Assembly (NCBI GenBank): GCA_964609515.1
Contig: CAZSTZ010000236.1
Span: 1-10,811 of the forward strand
Direction: 5' to 3'
Source of the DNA: CALKCV01 sp964609515
GTDB taxonomy: Bacteria > Cyanobacteriota > Cyanobacteriia > Cyanobacteriales > Microcoleaceae
Length of the DNA: 10,811 nt
Shown here piece by piece: positions 7,190-10,811 of the stretch. How positions within the stretch are numbered: position 1 is the first letter of the stretch; every line of letters begins with the position of its first letter. The notes under the pieces were generated by a model. That model saw nothing but the letters and a program-made list of their open reading frames with translations. It did no database searches and was not told the origin of the DNA. A program made the position numbers and the translations under genes.

Positions 7190-7470
7190 GCACTTTTTCC
7201 AGCAGCCTTGATAGGGGATGTCCAATTTTTGTGCAATTTTATGGNNNNNNNNNNNNNNNNNNNNNNNNNNNNNNNNNNNNNNNNNNNNNNNNNNNNNNNN
7301 NNNNNNNNNNNNNNNNNNNNNNNNNNNNNNNNNNNNNNNNNNNNGCACTTTTTCCAGCAGCCTTGATAGGGGATGTCCAATTTTTGTGCAATTTTATGGG
7401 TTGCACTTTTTCCAGCAGCCTTGATAGGGGATGTCCAAATTTTGTGCAATTTTATGGGTTGCACTTTTTT
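7190..7470. repeat. 58-bp tandem repeat array broken by an assembly gap
   Basis: Units start with GCACTTTTTCCAGCAGCC at 7190, 7345 and 7403, with a truncated unit at 7461; the spacing 7345-7403-7461 is exactly 58. Copies are nearly identical (one T/A change at 7436). The first unit runs into the gap at 7245. Since 58 is not a multiple of three and there is no coding pattern, the array is non-coding. Each unit contains TTGCAC and GTGCAA about 37 bases apart, which could pair weakly. On the minus strand each unit also shows TTGCAC-17 nt-TATCAA, a poor promoter match pointing toward the peptidase gene. True copy number is unknown. Confidence 0.85.
7245..7344. other. Assembly gap (100 N) inside the 58-bp array
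   Basis: Exactly 100 N within near-identical tandem units, the usual result of short-read collapse. The distance between flanking unit starts (155) is not a multiple of 58, so the gap length is a placeholder. Confidence 0.95.
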
Positions 7471-7473
7471 TTC

Positions 7474-7488
7474 AAAAACCCGGTTTCT
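7474..7488. repeat. Truncated half copy of the palindromic element
   Basis: AAAAACCCGGTTTCT resembles the right arm of the GAAACCCGG palindrome with one central base changed (CCCGG for CCGGG). The left arm is missing; an eight-T run precedes it. It lies 50 bases from full copy 3. Confidence 0.55.
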
Positions 7489-7538
7489 GGCGGACGACTT
7501 AGCCTTGAATAAAAGAAGGTATTGTCCAAAAAAAACCA

Positions 7539-7572
7539 AGAAACCCGGTTTTTTAGAAAAAACCGGGTTTCT
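7539..7572 (-). terminator. Palindromic element, copy 3; probable terminator of the PrxQ gene
   Basis: AGAAACCCGGTTTTTT (7539-7554) and its exact reverse complement (7557-7572) are separated by AG. It starts four bases past the PrxQ stop codon. Read with that gene, the hairpin is followed by TGG and then eight T, giving a convincing intrinsic terminator. Confidence 0.75.
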
Positions 7573-7576
7573 GAGT

Positions 7577-8011
7577 TTAGCCTATGGCGGCCAAAATGTC
7601 CTTAGCGTGGCTGTCGGTTTTCACCTTCTCATCTACATAACTGATGGCACCTTCGCCGTTAATGATGTAGGTGACGCGCTTGGAATAACCGCCACCCTCG
7701 ACATCGTAAGCTTTGGTAATCGAACCATCCGTGTCTGCTAGAAGTTGGAAGGGCAGGCCATATTTTTCGGTAAAGGCTTTGTGGGATGCTTCGTCGTCCA
7801 TGCTGACTCCCAAGACTACTATTTCTTTGCCTTGATATTCCGCGTAGTTGTCCCGGAAGCTTTGGGCCTCCTTGGTGCAACCGGGGGTGTCATCTTTGGG
7901 GTAGAAGTACATCACTACGGTTTTACCCGCAAAGTCCGATAAAGACACTGTTTCGCCGTTGGTGTTTTTGGTTGTGAAGTTGGGGGCTTTTGTGCCTACA
8001 GGTAAGACCAT
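7577..8011 (-). CDS. PrxQ/Bcp-type peroxiredoxin, single-cysteine form (144 aa)
   Basis: This monomeric peroxiredoxin of the Bcp/PrxQ group reduces hydrogen peroxide and organic peroxides. The N-terminal GTKAPNFTTKNTNGE and SLSDFAGKTVVMYFYPKDDTPGCTKEA are the family hallmarks, with peroxidatic Cys45 after the conserved Thr42/Pro43. In classical members a resolving Cys stands five residues later (C-x4-C); here that position is Gln50 and no other cysteine exists in the protein, so it must work as a 1-Cys enzyme resolved by an external thiol. Length is normal. The ATG at 8009-8011 has AGAGGAAA centred about 12 bases upstream, so the start is well supported. It is divergent from the Npun_F0494-like gene and ends four bases before a terminator hairpin, so it is probably monocistronic. 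No transit or signal peptide. Confidence 0.96.
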   Translation of the reverse strand: MVLPVGTKAPNFTTKNTNGETVSLSDFAGKTVVMYFYPKDDTPGCTKEAQSFRDNYAEYQGKEIVVLGVSMDDEASHKAFTEKYGLPFQLLADTDGSITKAYDVEGGGYSKRVTYIINGEGAISYVDEKVKTDSHAKDILAAIG

Positions 8012-8060
8012 TGTTTCTGTTTCCTCTTTTTTGACGAGTTTTACTTTTGTTTCTTAGGTT

Positions 8061-8088
8061 ATTTTAAGTTTATTGGGCTTCTTACCAA
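8061..8088 (-). promoter_or_regulatory. Candidate promoter of the PrxQ gene
   Basis: On the minus strand TTGGTA (8083-8088), 16 bases, then TAAAAT (8061-8066) makes a plausible sigma-70 type promoter, 49 bases before the ATG. The region 8012-8125 also serves the divergent gene; no palindrome like the PerR-like site of the 2-Cys Prx is seen here. Confidence 0.45.
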
Positions 8089-8125
8089 TCTATCTAAAGT
8101 CTAAATTTAAAAATCTAAATTACAG

Positions 8126-8527
8126 ATGAGTGCGTCCCAACAGGTTAAATCCATTCAATATCCCCAAGTTACCGTAGAACGGGCAGAACGAGCCCTGCGT
8201 TGTTCCCCCTTTAAGCTAGAGCTAATGGCGACTATGGCCAACAAAAGCGTCGAACTGGGGGCGATCGCCTCTCAACATGGCCTCCAAAATGGCTACACGC
8301 GATCGCCCCTTTCAGAATTGGCCGCCGAAAATTATTTGCTCTGGTTAATTCAAGTTGGCCTCTTGCGACGAGAAGTTGACGGACAAGGAATTACCGATAG
8401 CTTTCGCCTCACTCCTTTGGGCCACCAATTAATAGAAAAGTGGCAAACACGAGGAGGGTGGCCAAAGGCGAGTTTAGGCGATCGCTTTTTTCATTTCATT
8501 AACCGTTGGTTCCGCCTACCCTTTTAA
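8126..8527 (+). CDS. Npun_F0494-like conserved cyanobacterial protein (133 aa)
   Basis: I recognise this as resembling a cyanobacterium-specific family named after Npun_F0494; its function is unknown. Conserved-looking stretches are YPQVTVERAERALRCSPFK (12-30), the central LSELAAENYLLWLIQVGLLRREV (62-84) and GITDSFRLTPLGHQLIEKW (88-106), with a basic/aromatic tail ending RWFRLPF. The middle helix followed by a short beta-like turn and LTPLG resembles the recognition helix and wing of winged-helix proteins, so DNA binding is possible, but this is inference. No membrane helix or signal peptide. The ATG at 8126 has no Shine-Dalgarno. Its stop codon (8525-8527) lies within the first copy of a 40-bp repeat. 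It precedes cobQ on the same strand by 133 bases of repeats, so cotranscription is uncertain. Confidence 0.85.
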   Translation: MSASQQVKSIQYPQVTVERAERALRCSPFKLELMATMANKSVELGAIASQHGLQNGYTRSPLSELAAENYLLWLIQVGLLRREVDGQGITDSFRLTPLGHQLIEKWQTRGGWPKASLGDRFFHFINRWFRLPF

Positions 8528-8618
8528 TATGTTCGTAGTAATCGCGAAGAGCGATTTCTACCAATTCCCCACCCCCAATTTAATATGTTCGTAGTAATCG
8601 CGAAGAGCGATTTCTACC
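8523..8618. repeat. Two identical 40-bp hairpin repeats between the Npun_F0494-like gene and cobQ
   Basis: Copies at 8523-8562 and 8579-8618 are identical (period 56), separated by 16 C-rich bases. Each holds GTAGTAATCGC, loop GAAGA, then GCGATTTCTAC: an 11-bp stem with one mismatch. The first copy begins on the last sense codon and stop of the upstream gene. The REP-like hairpin form suggests transcript stabilisation or mobility, but no transposase is present here. Confidence 0.85.
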
Positions 8619-8654
8619 CATTCCCAATTCCCCATTCCCAATTCCCCATTCCCC
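8619..8654 (+). repeat. Five CATTCCC/AATTCCC heptamers directly before cobQ
   Basis: CATTCCC and AATTCCC alternate five times (8619-8653), then C, AAATTT and the cobQ ATG at 8661. Sense-strand orientation and spacing match the leaders of the C39-peptidase and ferredoxin genes. No Shine-Dalgarno and no cobalamin riboswitch elements are seen in 8528-8660. Confidence 0.9.
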
Positions 8655-8660
8655 AAATTT

Positions 8661-10136
8661 ATGATGAAAGCAATAATGGTTGTGGGAACTACTTCCCATG
8701 CAGGAAAATCATTAATTACCAGTGCAATTTGCCGAATTTTGGCGCGAAAAGGTGTGCGAGTCGCTCCTTTTAAAGGTCAAAATATGGCATTAAATTCTTA
8801 TGTCACTGCTAACGGAGGAGAAATAGGTTACGCCCAAGCAGTGCAAGCTTGGGCGGCGGGAATTTCTCCTTCGATAGAAATGAACCCTATTTTATTAAAG
8901 CCCCAAGGAGATATGACTTCTCAAGTTATTCTTAAAGGGCGACCTGCGGGAGTAGTAAAAGCGGCGGAATATTACGAACAATTTTTCGATATCGGTTGGC
9001 AAACTATTCAAGAATGTTTGGCAATTTTAGGGGCTGAATTTGATGTAATTGTTGGCGAAGGTGCGGGAAGTCCGGCGGAGATTAATCTCAAACATCGAGA
9101 TTTAACTAATATGCGGGTAGCCAAACATTTAAACGCCGATACTTTGCTGGTCGTAGATATCGATCGCGGCGGTGCTTTTGCTCATGTAGTCGGTACTTTG
9201 GAATTATTAGAACCCGATGAAAGAGCTTTAATTAAAGGAGTAGTTATTAATAAATTTAGAGGGCAAAAATCTCTTTTAGAACCGGGGATTAAATGGTTGG
9301 AAGAAAGAACCGGCATTCCAGTATTAGGAGTAATTCCCTGGATGGATGAAGTTTTCCCCGCCGAAGATTCTGTTAGTTTATTAGAGCGTCGTTCCCGTCA
9401 GGAAAAAACCGACTTAAATATTACTGTTATTAGACTGCCGAGAATTTCTAATTTTACAGATTTTGACCCCTTAGATGCCGAACAAACTGTTACTGTTAAA
9501 TATCTACCAATAGGAGAAAAATTAGGCTATCCAGATGCGGTAATTATTCCCGGTTCTAAAACTACTATTAGCGATTTATTGGCAATCAAAAAAAGCGGCA
9601 TGAATGAGGAAATAAAAAAATATTTAGAAGCTGGGGGAACGGTAATGGGAATTTGCGGCGGTTTTCAAATGTTGGGTCAAGTTTTAGTCGATATAGATGG
9701 CATAGAAGGTCAGCCGGGAAAATATGAAGGATTGGGATTGTTACCGATTAAAACTTTTCTCAGTCCTAAAAAGATTACTCGCCAGCGACAGGTAACAGCT
9801 AATTATCCTTTGCCAGGTTTGCCAGTTCATGGTTATGAAATTCATCACGGCAGAACCCAATTGTTAGAGAATAATGAGGATATTATGCCTTTGTTTGATG
9901 ACTCTGCTTTGGGTATTGTTAATACCAGTAAATCGGTTTTAGGTAATTATTTACACGGTCTTTTTGATAACGGTCCGTGGCGGCGTTCTTGGTTGAATTT
10001 TTTGAGGAAAAAACGCGGTTTAGATGTTTTGCCGACGGGTATTTCTGATTATCGAGAACAGCGAGAAGCGATTTTAAATTCCGTGACGGATTGCGTGGCA
10101 GAACATTTAGATTTAGAACGGTTAATGGGGAATTAA
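8661..10136 (+). CDS. cobQ: Cobyric acid synthase (adenosylcobyrate amidotransferase), 491 aa
   Basis: It amidates the b, d, e and g carboxylates of adenosylcobyrinic acid a,c-diamide using glutamine and ATP, a late step of (pseudo)cobalamin synthesis in the cytosol. The N-terminal dethiobiotin-synthetase-like domain has the P-loop GTTSHAGKS (9-17), then PFKGQNMALNS (36-46), VGEGAGSPAEINL (131-143) and DIDRGGAFAHV (167-177). The C-terminal class I glutaminase-like domain has IPGSKTT (296-302), the nucleophile Cys332 in GICGGFQMLGQ, HGYEIHHGRT (390-399) and the catalytic His432 in NYLHGLFDN. Length is typical. The start is ATG 8661 or the next codon; the second ATG (8664) is equally possible, and neither has a Shine-Dalgarno. 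No other corrin gene is in the window and no B12 riboswitch precedes it. Confidence 0.98.
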   Translation: MMKAIMVVGTTSHAGKSLITSAICRILARKGVRVAPFKGQNMALNSYVTANGGEIGYAQAVQAWAAGISPSIEMNPILLKPQGDMTSQVILKGRPAGVVKAAEYYEQFFDIGWQTIQECLAILGAEFDVIVGEGAGSPAEINLKHRDLTNMRVAKHLNADTLLVVDIDRGGAFAHVVGTLELLEPDERALIKGVVINKFRGQKSLLEPGIKWLEERTGIPVLGVIPWMDEVFPAEDSVSLLERRSRQEKTDLNITVIRLPRISNFTDFDPLDAEQTVTVKYLPIGEKLGYPDAVIIPGSKTTISDLLAIKKSGMNEEIKKYLEAGGTVMGICGGFQMLGQVLVDIDGIEGQPGKYEGLGLLPIKTFLSPKKITRQRQVTANYPLPGLPVHGYEIHHGRTQLLENNEDIMPLFDDSALGIVNTSKSVLGNYLHGLFDNGPWRRSWLNFLRKKRGLDVLPTGISDYREQREAILNSVTDCVAEHLDLERLMGN

Positions 10137-10140
10137 TTTG

Positions 10141-10172
10141 GAGGTCAGAGGTCAGAGGTCAGAGGTCAGAGG
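10141..10172 (+). repeat. GAGGTCA heptamer STRR after cobQ
   Basis: Four perfect GAGGTCA units (10141-10168) and a partial fifth begin four bases after the cobQ stop; degenerate GAGGT units continue to about 10200. Purine-rich and non-coding. Confidence 0.85.
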
Positions 10173-10220
10173 TTTTTGAGGTTTGAGGTAAGCGGGAGGT
10201 AGCTATAGCAATCCTAAACA

Positions 10221-10328
10221 GTAAAGTAGGGTGCGCACTGCGCACCTTACCATTAAACCAGTAAAGTAGGGTGCGCAGCGCGCACCTTACCATTAAACCA
10301 GCTAGTAGTAGGGTGCGCAGTGCGCACC
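10221..10328. repeat. Three GTGCGCA hairpin units
   Basis: Three near-perfect palindromes lie at 10230-10246, 10270-10286 and 10312-10328: GGTGCGCACTGCGCACC, GGTGCGCAGCGCGCACC and GGTGCGCAGTGCGCACC. Arms are 8, 7 and 8 bp and only the centre varies. The first two sit in an almost identical 40-bp frame (GTAAAGTAGG before, TTACCATTAAACCA after); the third keeps only the core. They fill the 241-base space between cobQ and the antitoxin-like gene. No T-run follows, so they are not clear terminators. Confidence 0.85.
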
Positions 10329-10365
10329 TTAAAAAACTAATTTAAAATCTACCGATTATTCTGGA

Positions 10366-10371
10366 TATAAT
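10366..10371 (+). promoter_or_regulatory. TATAAT -10 element just before the antitoxin-like gene
   Basis: A perfect TATAAT ends six bases before the ATG at 10378, so transcription would start at or beside the start codon and give a leaderless or nearly leaderless mRNA. No good -35 is seen; TTTAAA (10341-10346) is too far at 19 bases. Confidence 0.5.
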
Positions 10372-10377
10372 AAGATA

Positions 10378-10647
10378 ATGGATGCACTAATAGACCGCCA
10401 AAAAGTTGTCGCAGCTATAGAGAAACTGCCACCAGATGCTTTGATGGAACTGTCGCATTTTATCGAGTATTTGCAATGCAAAACTGCTGGCTCGCCAGAA
10501 CCAACGGAAGAAAAATCATCCTCTGGTTCGGGTTTTTTGGAGGCGATCGCTGGTTTGGGGGCAAGCCGCGAGGGGGATATTTCTGAAAGAGATGAAGAAA
10601 TTTTAGCTGTGGAAATTGACCCAATTTATGGTGGGAATAAATCCTAA
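10378..10647 (+). CDS. DUF2281/VapB-like antitoxin protein (89 aa), no toxin beside it
   Basis: The N-terminal part (DALIDRQKVVAAIEKLPPDALMELSHFIEYLQCK, residues 2-35) is the helix pattern of DUF2281-type proteins, small cyanobacterial proteins often found as the antitoxin before a PIN-domain VapC toxin. A flexible Ser/Glu/Pro-rich linker (36-52) leads to a C-terminal FLEAIAGLGASREGDISERDEEILAVEIDP, typical of the toxin-binding tail. The tail then ends PIYGGNKS, which may be altered at the usual toxin junction. Only 85 bases of repeat and spacer separate it from the ferredoxin gene, so no toxin follows; it is an orphan, or the toxin was lost. The start ATG is almost on top of the -10 box. DNA binding and autoregulation are not shown by the sequence. 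Confidence 0.8.
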   Translation: MDALIDRQKVVAAIEKLPPDALMELSHFIEYLQCKTAGSPEPTEEKSSSGSGFLEAIAGLGASREGDISERDEEILAVEIDPIYGGNKS

Positions 10648-10684
10648 TATAGGCGCGATTTCTAATAAATAAAAAACCTTATAA

Positions 10685-10726
10685 CATTCCCCATTCCCTA
10701 TTCCCTATTCCCTATTCCCTATTCCC
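10685..10726 (+). repeat. Six CATTCCC/TATTCCC heptamers directly before the ferredoxin start
   Basis: Two CATTCCC and four TATTCCC units, then AAAAAT and the ATG at 10733. This is the third gene in the window with an ATTCCC-type heptamer run ending 5-7 bases before its start codon on the sense strand. Confidence 0.9.
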
Positions 10727-10732
10727 AAAAAT

Positions 10733-10811
10733 ATGAAAATTAAATTTTTACCCGACAATATTACCGTTGAAGCGAAGGCCGGAGAGCCTTTATTAGAAGT
10801 TGCCCATCGGG
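10733..10811 (+). CDS. 2Fe-2S ferredoxin-type protein, N-terminal fragment
   Basis: Only 26 codons are present before the window ends: MKIKFLPDNITVEAKAGEP followed by LLEVAHR. This matches the first beta hairpin of 2Fe-2S ferredoxin-fold proteins (K-F-P---T-E---GE-LL-VA). The cluster cysteines (CX4CX2C) would lie just beyond the end and are not seen, so the call rests on the N-terminus alone. No Shine-Dalgarno precedes the ATG, only a heptamer run and AAAAAT. It probably carries electrons in the cytosol; its partner is unknown. Confidence 0.75.
   Translation, partial: MKIKFLPDNITVEAKAGEPLLEVAHR

Noticed and set aside
7190..7470. Possible CRISPR array
   Set aside because: The 58-bp units follow each other directly with no unique spacers, and no cas genes are present.
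7105..7539. N-terminal extension of the peptidase protein through the repeats and the gap
   Set aside because: The extension is translated STRR, 58-bp repeat and N bases; the Ig-like domain starts right after the ATG at 7104.
8528..8660. Cobalamin riboswitch before cobQ
   Set aside because: The interval is fully explained by two hairpin repeats and the heptamer run; no B12-box-like sequence is seen.

Overview
The window looks like a scaffold piece from a filamentous, non-heterocystous cyanobacterium (Oscillatoria/Microcoleus/Kamptonema-like). The reasons are many HIP1 octamers (GCGATCGC, for example near 2237, 3845, 5560, 8262 and 10543), abundant heptamer tandem repeats (STRRs), dispersed palindromic repeats, and cyanobacterial versions of the proteins. 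The placement is inference. Two runs of exactly 100 N (4630-4729 and 7245-7344) are scaffold gaps of arbitrary size, so frames must not be read across them.

Layout. 12-263 (+) is a small conserved hypothetical gene with a good terminator. 357-902 (-) is an AhpC/TSA-like redoxin with a CxxC motif. 945-1354 has no gene and is a mosaic of nested direct and inverted repeats plus a terminator hairpin. 1355-1951 (-) is a typical 2-Cys peroxiredoxin with a PerR/Fur-like palindrome beside its -10 element. 2169-2972 and 2987-4363 (-) form a probable two-gene unit: an upstream GlcD-like FAD oxidoreductase and a downstream creatininase-family amidohydrolase. 4587-7104 (-) is a large modular protein, (Ig-like + 3 SH3-like) twice followed by a C39-like cysteine peptidase, with the catalytic domain interrupted by a gap. 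7105-7576 is repeats, including a 58-bp tandem array broken by the second gap. 7577-8011 (-) is a PrxQ/Bcp peroxiredoxin with only one cysteine.

The remaining genes lie on the + strand: 8126-8527 (Npun_F0494-like hypothetical), 8661-10136 (cobQ, cobyric acid synthase), 10378-10647 (orphan DUF2281/VapB-like antitoxin) and 10733-10811 (start of a 2Fe-2S ferredoxin, cut by the window end).

Themes. Three thiol-peroxidase-fold genes of three types lie within 8 kb, pointing to peroxide handling, though they are not one operon. The most striking structural signal is the placement of repeats. Three unrelated genes (C39 peptidase, cobQ, ferredoxin) each have a run of 5-7 (C/A/T)ATTCCC heptamers on the sense strand, ending 5-7 nt before the ATG where a Shine-Dalgarno would sit. 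A 33-34 bp palindrome sits just after the stop codon of three minus-strand genes. I see no complete new enzymatic system, CRISPR array or mobile element with a transposase.
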